Assembly (NCBI RefSeq): GCF_030506285.1
Contig: NZ_CP119422.1
Location: forward strand, 5,257,501-5,321,500
Direction: 5' to 3'
DNA length: 64,000 nt
From: Catalinimonas niigatensis
GTDB taxonomy: Bacteria; Bacteroidota; Bacteroidia; Cytophagales; Cyclobacteriaceae
Shown: positions 44,401 to 53,939 of the stretch, piece after piece
Layout: each line of letters begins with the position of its first letter
How positions within the stretch are numbered: position 1 is the first letter of the stretch
Position numbers and translations under genes: made by a program
Notes under the pieces: model-generated
Told to the model about the DNA's origin: nothing
The model's database searches: none
The model's input: the letters and a program-made list of their open reading frames with translations, nothing else

Positions 44401-47400
44401 CCCCAGGCAATGGACTGGCTCAGAGGAGCTATGCTACCGGGGTCAAGGGCAGGGTGTACTACCACTCTGATGGTATCCGAAATCTGTTCTCCGCAAACTC
44501 CGGCGATGACCTTTCTGCGGTAGTAGGTGGTATCATACAAATTCTGGTTCTCTGTAAAGTTTGCAAACACTGCTCCGGGAATGTCGGCGAATTCACCGCC
44601 ACCGGTCGCTTTTTGCCACTGGTACTCATAGATGCCATCTCCACCAACAGCGGGGTTCTGGGTAAAGGAATCAAACTCGGGCTTGGAACCTTCGCAGATG
44701 GCCTGGTTGCCAAACAGGTTACCGGGATTCAGACTAGGCTCCACAGTGACAACAAAAGGTTCCGTATATGCTGCTGGGCAAATACCTGCCGTTACCCTTC
44801 TGCGATAAGCATATCTGGTGATCTGACCATTCACTACCGGAAGCTCTTCTGTTTCTAAGTAAAGAGCCTCTTTGGCTTCATACCCGGGAATGTCCATGAA
44901 CGCATCATTGTTCACTTTCCGCTGCCACTGGTACTGTAAGGTGTCATTCCCTCCGGAAGCATCAGTCTGGGTAAAGTCATTAAGTGTTCCGTTTTCACAA
45001 ATCGTTTGCTCTCCCGAAATGGTACCCACTTGCAAAGCAGGGTTTACCGTGATCACGATGAAATTGGACAGTACTGGTTCACATTCGTCGTTGCCGGAAC
45101 TTGTTTCGCGTATATAATAAGTAGTTTGCGTCAGGTTCGCCTGCTCTTTGTACAACCTGTTGGTAGCCAGAGGAATGTCGGTATACTCACGATCAGGAGC
45201 AGGATCGGTAGAAGATTTCCACTGGTAGGTATAAGAACCTGGGCCGGCGCCTCCTGTGGCGGCCACATCTTCGCCAAACATGGCTGGTATACCATTCTCG
45301 CAGATCGTTTGCTTACCTGTGATTTCACCTGCGGTGAGGGTAGGCTGTACGACAACTCTAACTGCCGTGGTATATACCCAGGGATTGACCCCGGACTGTA
45401 CACCCCTGCGGTAATAAGTTGTTTCGTATAGCATCTCAGTAGGCATATATTCTTTATCTTCTTCTCCATCAATGTCGGTAAATCCGGTGGTAGGATGGGT
45501 AGACACCTGCCATTGGTAGAGATAAGTGTCATTTCCTCCCGAAGCCGGAGACAATTCCTCCAGAGGCTGTGGCACAGATCCTTCACAGATAATCTGATTA
45601 TTTCCGATGATCCCTGCTGCTGCATTGGGTTCTATGGTAATGAGGATAGGAATAGAGGGTACTGCAGGACATTCACCTGAGTTCACCTCACGGATGAAAT
45701 AGGTATTGGACGAAAGGTTTCCTGCCTGATATATTGAGTCATTGGCACCGTAGATGATGGAATAAGGTCCATTGATATCGCTGGCCTGTTTCCACTGGTA
45801 CTGGTAGCTGTTGGTTCCTCCGCCTGGTGCTGTAATTTGTTCAAACAAAAGCGGAGCTGTATTGGCCGGAATCGTCTGGCTGATACCTACGCTGCCGGGT
45901 GTCACGGTAGGGTGTACAGTTACCTGAATGGTGTTGGTATATTTTTCCTCACAAACACCGGAACGTACTCTTCTGCGGAATTCGGCAGATTTATCCATAG
46001 GATCGGCTACAAAGTAAGTAGCAGCAATAGCGCCTGTAATGTCTGCAAAATCACTTTCTCCTTCATAGCGCACCTGCCACTGGTATTCAAATACCTCTGT
46101 TCCACCGCTGGCCGGATTTTGCCCGAATGCCGAAGGCGTTTCTCCTTCGCAAATGATTTGTGTACCACCGAGGCTGCCGGGATTTACCGGAGGGTCTGCC
46201 GTTACTTTGACCTCATTGGAATACTGAGCACCGCAGGCAGTACCAGCATTGGCTCTTCTCACATAATAAATGGTTATGTTGGGAGCGGTGGCAGGCGTAT
46301 AACTTTCGCTAGTAGCTCCTACGACTTCAGCGTAAGGACCGCCCTGCGTATAAGACCACATCCACTGGTACTGCGGACTTCCGTTACCTCCTGCTGCCGG
46401 GCTTACACTTCCCATTGTTCCGGGCAGTTCCCCTCTGCAAATGGTGGTGTCTCCCTCGATCTCTCCTGCCAGAAGTGTAGGCTGCACTGCAATGCGGATG
46501 ACGTTGGAAAGCTCAGGGCCACAAGCTCCTGAAGTCACTTCCCTGACAAAATAAGTGGTATCGCTGAGGGCTGAAGGAGTGTATGAAGCCCCGTTGGCAT
46601 CAGGAATGACTACAAACGGTCCACTGGCATCCTGTGAGGACTTCCACTGATACTGATAGCTTCCAAAACCTGCGCTTCCGCTGGCGGGAGCGATAGAAGT
46701 AAGCTGAGAAGGTGTACCATTTTCACAGATGGTTTGTGCACCGGTAATGCTGCCCGGATTGAGTGTGGGCAATACAGTAACCACAATTTCATTAGAATAT
46801 GCCGAGGCACAGCTTCCTGAACTTACCTTTCTGCGATAGGTTGTGGTGAATTCAATACCTGCCGGTACATCGTAAGTGATTGCATCGGCATCGTCAATGT
46901 CTACGAAAGGAGCACTGCCTATTTTGGATTGCCACTGATAAGTGAAGCTTCCATCTCCACCCTCAGGGTTGGTCCCATTGGTAAACGCATCCGGGTTGCC
47001 ATACAGACAGACAATCTGAGCGCCTCCGATGGAACCGCCCGTCAGGGTAGGCTCTACGATCACTTCCAGTACATTGGACAAACGGGGCTGACATACACTG
47101 CCACTGACTTCGCGTACAAAATAGGTCGTTGCGCTAAGCCCGGCAGGAACATCATATATAGCATAAATTGCCCCACTGATAGCTGTAAATGGTCCGGAGG
47201 CGCTGTTTGATTCCTTCCATTGATACTGGTAAGTACCTGATCCTCCCTGAGGAGCAGTAGTTTCTGTAAATGCAGCAGGGTTACCACCCTGACAGATGAT
47301 CTGATTACCGGCAATGATTCCGGGATTGAGTTCATCTTCTACAGTTACGGTAATGACATTGGAACTCAGCCAGGGAGCCACACCTGATTGCATTTCTCTT

Positions 47401-50400
47401 TTATAGTATGTAGTGACTATCAGAGGAGCAGTAGGCGTATAATCAATTCCATTTTCTCCTGTGATGATTGCAAAACTCACCCCATCCTCAGAAAATAACC
47501 AGCGATAGGAATAAGTCCCTGTACCCCCTGAAGCAAGGTCTTTTTCAGTGATAGGAGCAGGTATGGTATTGATACAAATCACCTGGTTCTCTTCTATAGT
47601 ACCGGCTTCCGAAGCAGCTTCTACGCTTACTGTTACAATATTAGACTCTACCGCTGCACAAGCACCACTTGATAAAGCCACTCTTCGGAAAAAAGTGGTG
47701 ACAGAAAGCGCAGCCGGTTGATATGCTGCACCGGTAGCACCAGGAATATTCGTGAAAGTGCCCGTGCCCGTCGCTTTTTGCCATTGGTATTGCAATCCGC
47801 TGCCACCTGTTGCAGCAGTAATATTAGTCAGTTCGGCAGGTGTACTTCCTGCAACAATGGTTTGGTTACTACCAATGCTACCTGCTGTCAATGCAGACTC
47901 CACACTTACTTCAATAGGGGTAGTGATTTGTTCTCCGCAAACTCCTCCTGTCACTTTTCTTATGTAAAAAGTAGAAGAAGTCAAAGTTGAAGTTTCCTCA
48001 TACAAGGCAGCATTAGCACCTGAGATATCAACATAGGTAGCACCTCCATCGGTAGATTTTTGCCATTGATACGTATAGTTGCCATCGCCTCCACTTGCCG
48101 GATTTTCAGTAAATGCAGCAGGCACTGTCCCTTCGCATATGGTTTGGGTTCCGATGATAGAACCTGCCTGAAGTTGAGGTTCTACAGTAATCACTACATC
48201 ATCCTGTGCGGATACACAACCTGTACTTGTATCTGTTACTCTAAGCGTATATGTACGGTTGAAAGTAAGCGTGGCAGTAGGATTAGGGAGGGTAGGATCA
48301 TTCAGACCAATGGCCGGAGACCATAAATAGGTATAGTTTCCTGAACCTCCGCTTGCTGAAGGTGAGCCTCCTAACGTAACAGGGCTTCCCTGACAGATTG
48401 TTTGGTCATCACCGGCATGGGCAACGGGAAGTTGATACGAACTGATCGTAATTTTCTTGGGAGGCGCAGCACAACCGTTGTTGGTTTCTGTCACTGTGAG
48501 TTCACCTATCCATTCATTGCTTCCAAAATCCAAAGAGATCAGGTAATCATTTATTCCGCCTCCAAATTTAATGGTTGGAGCGTCAGCAGCAGGAGAGAAA
48601 CTCCATGCATAAGTTGACCCTGTGTGATAATCTACCTGATACAGCCCATTTTGTGTATTGACACAAACTTCTGTCACACCTGAGATATCAGATGTGGCAG
48701 GGGCGTCAATAAAATTCAAGCTTACGAAATCAATGTCAGTACCGCAACTACCGTTGGTCAGTGTCCAGCGGAAAGCGTAATTGCCAAAATCACTCACAGT
48801 AATCTGGGTATTGGGATCTGTATCATCATCAAAGCTTACTGTCCCCGGACCACTTTCCATGGTCCATTTTCCTGTGCCCACGGCGGGAGGGGTAGCGGTC
48901 ATCGTATAGTCAAGTCCGCATATTGCATCATCTGCACCGGCTACTGCATCGCTGATAGGAGGATTGACCGTAATGGTTACTTCTTTGGTTTCTCCGGCAC
49001 ATCCGTTGGCCAGAGGAGTTACTTTATAAGTTACCTGTTCCTGCGCCGTTCCGCTATTGGTTAATGTCTGGCTGATACTGCTGCCTGAGCCTGAAAAAGC
49101 ACCACTGATTTTGGTATTATCGAAATCTACCGTCCAGGAATAAGTAGTATTGATCACAGTGCTACTAAAACTGATCCCCGCGTTTTCGCCGCTGCAAAGC
49201 TCCGTCTTTATAGGAGTCAATGTCAATATTGGAGTAGGATGTATAGTAATGACTACATCTTTACTCTCTCCGGTACAGCCATCGGCTTCAGTGGTAATAT
49301 GATAAGTCACTGTCTGGTCTGTATCACTTGTATTGACCAGGGTCTGAGTAATATTATCCCCTGTACCGGCCAAAGCACCGCTGACATGTGCAGCATCAAA
49401 GGTTACTGTCCAGGCAAAATCCGTTCCGCTTACCGCAGAAGAAAAATCAATATCTGTGGGCTCGCCATCACAAATTTGAGAAGCAGCAGTATTAATCTGC
49501 AAATCGGGCCTGGGATTGACAGTAATGGTTACATCCTGACTCACACCATCACAAGCATTGGCCCTGGGTGTGATGGTATAGGTAACGGTCTGAGGAGTAA
49601 AAGTGATATTTTCTAAAGTCTGTTGTATGCTATTTCCGCTGCCTGAGACCGCACCTGTTAATCCAGGATCACTGCTGGCTACTGTCCACGAAAAATTAGA
49701 TCCTGCTACATTGCTGGATAAACTGATATCCGTGTCTTCTTCCGAACAAAGGGTGTTGACAGCTACACTGGTACTGAGAACTGGTGTAGGCTGTACTGTA
49801 ATGGTCACTTCTTGGCTAGGGCCATCGCAGCCATTTGCGCTTGGTGTTACTGTATATTTTACAATTTGCGGAGTATTACTGCTATTGACCAGCGTTTGTT
49901 TGATCTCATCACCGTTACCGTCACTAGCTCCTGTAAGTGAAGAAGGGTCGGCTACTGTAGCTACCCAACTATAGGTTGCACCTGTGACATTGCTGCTTAA
50001 TGTAATATCAGTCTCACCACCATCGCATAAGGCAGTGGCTGCTGCACTAATGGTTACATTCGGGGATGGATTAACCGTAAAAGTAATATCCTGATAAGCC
50101 CCTGGGCAACCATCATATATAGGCGTAATTCTGTAGGTGATATTCTGCGGTGTAGTTCCATTATTGGATAGCTGCTGACGAACCTCCGCAACGCTTTGGT
50201 TTGTGGCATCACTGTTTCCGGAAATATTGGAACCTTTGCTATGTACTGCCCAGGAATACACAGTGCCGGGAATATCACTACTTAAGCCAACCACAGCCTC
50301 TTCCTCATGGCATATTTCATTATCAACTACCGTGGTGCTCAGCACCGGTATGGGATTGATTTCTATGTTGTAAGTAGCATCTGCTCCTGTTCCGCAGTTA

Positions 50401-52844
50401 TTCCAGCCATACACACTGATCACATGGTTGCCTGCGGCTGTATTGGTAAAATCTACTGTAATATTTCTCGTATTATTTCCTGAGGAAATGGTAGCCCCTG
50501 TAGGCAATGTCCATATATAATTAACAGCATTGGTGATGGTGGGCACACTGAAGCTGATGCCGGTTTCTTTTTCACAAAATTCATCGGTTCCGCTAACGGC
50601 TCCGGCATCATCCGGCTTGCCTGGACTGACGAGTACAGTAAAATCTTTAGGATCGCCTTCACATCCGTCTTTGTAAGGGATAATGTGGTAAGTAACCGTA
50701 CCTGCTGCTGTTCCGGTGTTGACCAATACATCGGAGATTTTTCCTCCAACAGGCTGATCTCCTGTAACACTCATTCCTGTTACTGTACCCACTACTGTTG
50801 TAGTCCACTTGAAGGATGAACCACTCAATGTAGCGGTGGGTGTAAATTCTGCTGTTTCCCCAGAACATATGGCCAGGTTATAATCCGAAGCATCATTACT
50901 CAGCTGAGGAGTAGGTTTGACTTCTATATCCATGCTGTATGGATTAGAAGTGCTACCGCATCCGTGTGCAATAACGGTAATGGTAGCTGTACCGAGAAAA
51001 CCAGGTGCCCAGTTTACAGTAGCAGAAGCAGAAGTGCCTGAGATGGTATTGCCCGCCCCGGTAATTGACCAAGTGTAACTGGTGGCATTGGCTGCTGAGG
51101 TCGTATAAGTGCCAGAGGTCGTCCCCTGGCAAACTTCTGTATCTCCGGTTATTGCTGTAGGATCATCTACTATGGGTGTTACCGTAACGCTGATATTGTT
51201 GGAATTGTCAGCTCCACAGCCTTTGGCTGTAACTTTAATGGAAGCATTTCCGATAAAATCAGAATCCCAGCTTACAAGACCTGTATTGTCAATAGTACCT
51301 GCCGCCGCTGGCGAGATTTCCCATTCGTAGCTATCGGCATGATTGGCAGTGGCGCTATACTGTGTAGTCCCTCCCTCCTGGCAGCGCGATGAGATTGGTG
51401 AAACAAACACGGGCGTTTCTACATTGGCCTTGACCACCACTGTTTTCCAACCCGAATTATCACTACAGGCGTTGGGCGTATTGGCGGTAAGCCTTACATA
51501 ATAAGTAGCTGTAGGCGCACTGCCAAAATAGGGAAGGTTGACCGTAATGTCCTTAGCTGTAGAAGCAATGCCTCCAATATTACCTCCATTGACATTAACC
51601 TTTTGGCCGCCAGTACTATTTTTTCTTATTTCCCATATCCAGTTAGTCAAGGCAGGTACGTTGGTAGAGGTATTGGTAAGGGCAATATCTGTCTTTTCAC
51701 ACTGGGCAGCCGCAGGGTCTATGCTGAAGTCGGCGATAGGCTGAGGCAGGATTTCAATATCCTTGGAAATGGTAGTGATACAGGTGCCTGTATTACCGGT
51801 AATGAGTTGGTTAGTAACTGTTAAAGTAACTGTGTAAGTACCGGTGGCAGCGTATTTCTTGAAAGGATTGATATCAGTTGAAGTTGTACCATCGCCAAAA
51901 TCCCATAAATATTGAAGACCAGATGTACTGGTATTGCCAAACTGCACTGCATTATTTACACAAGCAGGGTTATTATTTATAGTAAAATCAGCTTTAGGAG
52001 CATCTATAATGCGGATATAAACAGTCTTGGATACAGGAGCATTACCTGTAGGATTGCCAAATTCATCTTCGTAGGGATTACAACTGTTCCAGTTGTGTAC
52101 TGTCAATTCAAAAAACTCACCGGTAACACTCGTATTGGGAACAGTGATATCCAAAGTTTGAACCCCTGAAGTAGTTTCCGTTCTGTCTAACCATACAGGA
52201 GCTTCCTTAAAAGGAAAAGTCTGGCTTAGACCATCTATCAATACATTTCCGGTGATGGTATTGGCAGTACCGTATTCCCATTGTATCCAGCGGCCTACGT
52301 TATAATCATGATCTGGAGCCAAACAGCTAAATTCTGTAACATCTGTAAAATCTACAGTCACCGAATTGCCGGCACAAACTTCGTATGCTTCTACATTGGT
52401 CTGCAGGCCATTTCCCAATACATCATCTGTATCCCAAACGAGAACAGTTAGTGTTTGATATGAGTCAAGGCATTCTTGACCGTTTACTTGTAGATGTACA
52501 GAAGCCACATAATTACACTCACCATCACCTTTAGGATATCTGTGGGTTGCAGTTATCTGAAATTTCCTAAAACTTAGAGAAGCTGAAGGGTTTGTACAAA
52601 CTAATGTAGCTACTTCAGGTGCAGAACCATCTCCCCAATCAATGACCACTTCGTTGGTTCTATTTATATTCAAACCATAGTACCATATATCCCAAGTAGC
52701 GTCATAAGGGGCACAGAGCTTACTTTGATCTTGAAGTAAGTCACCTCCTTTACCTGAGCTATTACATATACCGGATTGTGCATACGCCTGGGAGTAAAGG
52801 CCTAGGAAAAGAATAAGACTAAGGGCTTTGGAAAAGTTTTTCAT
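41421..52844 (-). CDS. Giant T9SS type B surface protein with PKD and tandem repeats, 3807 residues
   Basis: A signal peptide (residues 1-22, SQAYAQ) starts it. Zones by rough residue number: PKD domain LWDFGDGTTS at about 281-370; PKD-like units to about 830; five repeats of about 90 residues (830-1290, consensus VTYxITPxAxGC); a linker; 16 repeats of about 96 residues (1555-3100, consensus PGSIxGxQTICEG and YQWQ); five PKD-type domains (3250-3700, WDFGDGTxS). The last about 95 residues are the gliding-motility-associated C-terminal domain (SFTPNPNVSNGG, MTIYNRWGKVMFTS, GWDGYYENQVCPADVYYYKI), the T9SS type B sorting signal. It is therefore secreted and attached to the surface. PorP/SprF downstream is its probable partner. 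Adhesion or motility is likely but unproven. No enzyme domain is visible. Confidence 0.95.
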   Translation of the reverse strand: MKNFSKALSLILFLGLYSQAYAQSGICNSSGKGGDLLQDQSKLCAPYDATWDIWYYGLNINRTNEVVIDWGDGSAPEVATLVCTNPSASLSFRKFQITATHRYPKGDGECNYVASVHLQVNGQECLDSYQTLTVLVWDTDDVLGNGLQTNVEAYEVCAGNSVTVDFTDVTEFSCLAPDHDYNVGRWIQWEYGTANTITGNVLIDGLSQTFPFKEAPVWLDRTETTSGVQTLDITVPNTSVTGEFFELTVHNWNSCNPYEDEFGNPTGNAPVSKTVYIRIIDAPKADFTINNNPACVNNAVQFGNTSTSGLQYLWDFGDGTTSTDINPFKKYAATGTYTVTLTVTNQLITGNTGTCITTISKDIEILPQPIADFSIDPAAAQCEKTDIALTNTSTNVPALTNWIWEIRKNSTGGQKVNVNGGNIGGIASTAKDITVNLPYFGSAPTATYYVRLTANTPNACSDNSGWKTVVVKANVETPVFVSPISSRCQEGGTTQYSATANHADSYEWEISPAAAGTIDNTGLVSWDSDFIGNASIKVTAKGCGADNSNNISVTVTPIVDDPTAITGDTEVCQGTTSGTYTTSAANATSYTWSITGAGNTISGTSASATVNWAPGFLGTATITVIAHGCGSTSNPYSMDIEVKPTPQLSNDASDYNLAICSGETAEFTPTATLSGSSFKWTTTVVGTVTGMSVTGDQPVGGKISDVLVNTGTAAGTVTYHIIPYKDGCEGDPKDFTVLVSPGKPDDAGAVSGTDEFCEKETGISFSVPTITNAVNYIWTLPTGATISSGNNTRNITVDFTNTAAGNHVISVYGWNNCGTGADATYNIEINPIPVLSTTVVDNEICHEEEAVVGLSSDIPGTVYSWAVHSKGSNISGNSDATNQSVAEVRQQLSNNGTTPQNITYRITPIYDGCPGAYQDITFTVNPSPNVTISAAATALCDGGETDITLSSNVTGATYSWVATVADPSSLTGASDGNGDEIKQTLVNSSNTPQIVKYTVTPSANGCDGPSQEVTITVQPTPVLSTSVAVNTLCSEEDTDISLSSNVAGSNFSWTVASSDPGLTGAVSGSGNSIQQTLENITFTPQTVTYTITPRANACDGVSQDVTITVNPRPDLQINTAASQICDGEPTDIDFSSAVSGTDFAWTVTFDAAHVSGALAGTGDNITQTLVNTSDTDQTVTYHITTEADGCTGESKDVVITIHPTPILTLTPIKTELCSGENAGISFSSTVINTTYSWTVDFDNTKISGAFSGSGSSISQTLTNSGTAQEQVTYKVTPLANGCAGETKEVTITVNPPISDAVAGADDAICGLDYTMTATPPAVGTGKWTMESGPGTVSFDDDTDPNTQITVSDFGNYAFRWTLTNGSCGTDIDFVSLNFIDAPATSDISGVTEVCVNTQNGLYQVDYHTGSTYAWSFSPAADAPTIKFGGGINDYLISLDFGSNEWIGELTVTETNNGCAAPPKKITISSYQLPVAHAGDDQTICQGSPVTLGGSPSASGGSGNYTYLWSPAIGLNDPTLPNPTATLTFNRTYTLRVTDTSTGCVSAQDDVVITVEPQLQAGSIIGTQTICEGTVPAAFTENPASGGDGNYTYQWQKSTDGGATYVDISGANAALYEETSTLTSSTFYIRKVTGGVCGEQITTPIEVSVESALTAGSIGSNQTIVAGSTPAELTNITAATGGSGLQYQWQKATGTGTFTNIPGATGAAYQPAALSVTTFFRRVALSSGACAAVESNIVTVSVEAASEAGTIEENQVICINTIPAPITEKDLASGGTGTYSYRWLFSEDGVSFAIITGENGIDYTPTAPLIVTTYYKREMQSGVAPWLSSNVITVTVEDELNPGIIAGNQIICQGGNPAAFTETTAPQGGSGTYQYQWKESNSASGPFTAISGAIYAIYDVPAGLSATTYFVREVSGSVCQPRLSNVLEVIVEPTLTGGSIGGAQIVCLYGNPDAFTNGTNPEGGDGSFTYQWQSKIGSAPFVDIDDADAITYDVPAGIEFTTTYRRKVSSGSCASAYSNEIVVTVLPTLNPGSITGAQTICENGTPSQLTSIAPASGSAGFGSYQYQWKSSQDASGPFVVIPDANGASYTPSALSDTTYFVREVTSGACGPELSNVIRIAVQPTLLAGEIEGDTTICRGELPGTMGSVSPAAGGNGSPQYQWMWSYTQGGPYAEVVGATSESYTPATAPNITIYYVRRANAGTACGAQYSNEVKVTADPPVNPGSLGGTQIICEGETPSAFGQNPASGGTEVFEYQWQVRYEGESDFADITGAIAATYFVADPMDKSAEFRRRVRSGVCEEKYTNTIQVTVHPTVTPGSVGISQTIPANTAPLLFEQITAPGGGTNSYQYQWKQASDINGPYSIIYGANDSIYQAGNLSSNTYFIREVNSGECPAVPSIPILITIEPNAAAGIIGNNQIICEGSVPQPLEELSPASGGNDTYLYQWQVSTHPTTGFTDIDGEEDKEYMPTEMLYETTYYRRGVQSGVNPWVYTTAVRVVVQPTLTAGEITGKQTICENGIPAMFGEDVAATGGAGPGSYTYQWKSSTDPAPDREYTDIPLATNRLYKEQANLTQTTYYIRETSSGNDECEPVLSNFIVITVNPALQVGTISGEQTICENGTLNDFTQTDASGGNDTLQYQWQRKVNNDAFMDIPGYEAKEALYLETEELPVVNGQITRYAYRRRVTAGICPAAYTEPFVVTVEPSLNPGNLFGNQAICEGSKPEFDSFTQNPAVGGDGIYEYQWQKATGGGEFADIPGAVFANFTENQNLYDTTYYRRKVIAGVCGEQISDTIRVVVHPALDPGSIAPLSQSIAWGTIPDTFTEVDTVSGGDSNDRQYQWEYATTRNGVYTVITGTNVKEYGVTTALTSTLYYRRGVKSGACDEFVYTEPVEVIVENPLAPGSVASEQLICEEDVPDDLVEASSAEGGAGPGTYEYQWKSASDPNGPYENVATELVEDARARTLKFVQGLTVTTYFKRAVRSGAYDWVITEDYAVIRVQPTLLPGSVENIGASEVCFSDQIGRFEQVGAPSGGDGDYGYQWMSSTQPGGPYQEIEDAIYPDYQVSNDLAVTTYFVRRVSSGQCDDVLSNELEVVVHPLPVVSLTSSIPNDIICSGTEVSFTAAGAEMYEFYVNGVSVQGPSANNMYVTDSLVHMDEVYVLGTDGNSCQSLSNSIITIVNDLPTVSIDGSANICKGSQTSLILHMTGKMPFEVVYTDGSQNYTLKNLAYESILNVQPSASTTYSLVSVKDANGCAQDIADQEAVVNVGDAVAQFSIIGDNPACSPQTLTFVNENIQQGVTYTWVWGDGTEDDVTTVADAAEIEHTFINYTSSRDMTYQVTLIATHDAIGCTDRSVSSVHVYPSPEVRVERDVEEGCGPLLVHFVNNSFGAENHRWYYRVKGTAEVLEETSSKNVSYILPNTTSETLVYEVVYEASTSKCMAEPAIFEVVVHPELKPYFTVSPAQQNLPNSTVSITNRTNEGDWDYHWDFGDGTSSTEKDPDSHTYESYGQFYITLTVTNGSCEKEYEERVVIDIDPDLPFVEFSADTHVGCGPLTVTFTNESNYIDPSTFQWDFGDGTGASGIQHPVHTYTRPGKYSVKLEAVNIFGEFKVIMKDFLVEVYDQPRAIFSAGPPTVYLPDRPLGTINQSIGATAYEWHFGDGTVSNEFEPTHIYTEEGMYDITLIVFNEQGCSDTLLIERVVSVLQPEAGKTRIPNSFTPNPNVSNGGHYQHGDVSNDIFIPVIDGVSEMSMTIYNRWGKVMFTSKNKNTGWDGYYENQVCPADVYYYKIEMKFSNGERRTEYGDVTLIR
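43550..48180 (-). repeat. Sixteen tandem coding repeats of about 290 bases
   Basis: Inside the giant gene I count 16 consecutive protein repeats of about 96 residues. Each starts like LNPGSIxGxQTICEGxxP, passes through SGGxGxYxYQWQ and ends with SGxCxxxxSNxIxVTVxP. Copies 2, 9 and 14 have lost the first Cys. The copies are diverged at DNA level, so recent expansion is not evident. Confidence 0.8.
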
Positions 52845-53554
52845 ACGCTTCTATCTGAAGAGTTCTTTTATCAGATTACCTGTTACGGCTAAACTTTTGC
52901 CAAATTATCCTATATGCTTGTCAATAAATGAACTTATTGATTAGAAAAATTACATGAATTATTAATTAAATTAAATAATCAAAAGATAGATGGATGTATC
53001 CTAATAACTAAGATTTAGCTGCGGTTTTATAAGGTTAATTCTTGATTTTGTACAAAAAAATTTTTTTAGAAGCATGTATAAGAGAAAGAGTTTCAGTGGG
53101 TTAGAAAAACAGGTAAGAAAATAAGTTTATCCTTACGAAAAAGATTACTCAGTGAAGGGCAAAGAAGAGAATAGTGAAGGAAGATATTCTTATTTACATT
53201 CAAAAAATAGCAATATAGTTTTATTTTTATTGAAATAGTACAATTTTTTACATACTTTGATAATGATGAATCAGAAGTAACTTTTATCCTCATTAACTGA
53301 TTTTTTGTAGAAAATGGAGATTTGTAGTTCAACATGCTTGATTCATTGTCGCTTATTTTCCTATCAGAACAAGCTGCTGATGTTTTATATGCTTTTACAT
53401 TTCCTCTCTTTATGATATGCAGTAGTACAAATTCTTGCTCCCAGGGAAAAGTCTCTATTCCAAACTTTAAATGAGATTTATCTGTCAAGTTGGCATAGAA
53501 AAGTTTTGGAGCTTAAATTGGGATAGGCTGTAGTTATAACCATTTAATATTGCT
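52845..53554. other. AT-rich divergent intergenic region
   Basis: These 710 bases upstream of the giant gene are strongly AT-rich. The minus-strand frame 53093-53488 is Ser/Lys/Asn-rich with no domain pattern; I do not call it a gene. No clear TAnnTTTG promoter for the giant gene was found. The length suggests regulatory sequence or decayed genes. Confidence 0.4.
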
Positions 53555-53728
53555 ATGGAAATCTTTTGTAAACTGCTTCAAAGAATGAGAAAGATGGTAT
53601 GGGCAATTATTGTCGCTTATATGGTAGGGTTGCATAATATGTATAAGCAGGAACAAAAAACGCCTGATGATACGGTCATCAAAATTGAAGCGGATACACA
53701 GCAGGAAGACGATGTTCTTAAAGATTAA
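53555..53728 (+). CDS. Small one-TM membrane protein, 57 residues
   Basis: ATG 53555 opens a 57-residue frame closed by TAA at 53726-53728. It has a basic N-terminus (CKLLQRMRKM), one membrane helix (about 14-29, MVWAIIVAYMVGLHNM) and a strongly acidic soluble tail (EADTQQEDDVLKD). This inside-positive helix and outside-acidic tail form a sensible small membrane protein, and its composition differs from the AT-rich DNA around it. I recall similar short proteins in Cytophagales but cannot name a family. The function is unknown. Confidence 0.6.
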   Translation: MEIFCKLLQRMRKMVWAIIVAYMVGLHNMYKQEQKTPDDTVIKIEADTQQEDDVLKD

Positions 53729-53939
53729 GCGCATAAATCTCATAACTTCTTTGGGCTAATGAGCTAAACTTCAGTCATAGGTTAGCCCTCAATCCACAGG
53801 TTTACAACTTTGAATGTATACAAAGACTTTTTCTTGTGCTATATTTTGTTCATAGCTGTTAGCATTGGCACATATTTGTGGACTTTGCTATTTTAAGTGC
53901 TAACTTGAACAGAAACTAACCTAAACTTTTTTGACTGCT

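Noticed and set aside
44337-46532. Several plus-strand frames of 60-230 residues inside the giant gene
   Set aside because: They are antisense shadows of the repeat codons; their sequences have no domains and no spacing typical of genes.
43550-48180. Tandem repeats considered as a CRISPR array
   Set aside because: Units are about 290 bases, diverged, in frame with a coding sequence and without short identical repeats.
53093-53488. Minus-strand frame of 131 residues
   Set aside because: It lies in AT-rich DNA, is low-complexity Ser/Lys/Asn-rich, and shows no domain, signal or promoter.
53753-53788. Inverted repeat GGGCTAA/TTAGCCC after the small membrane protein gene
   Set aside because: Only seven base pairs and no T tract follow; too weak for a terminator call.
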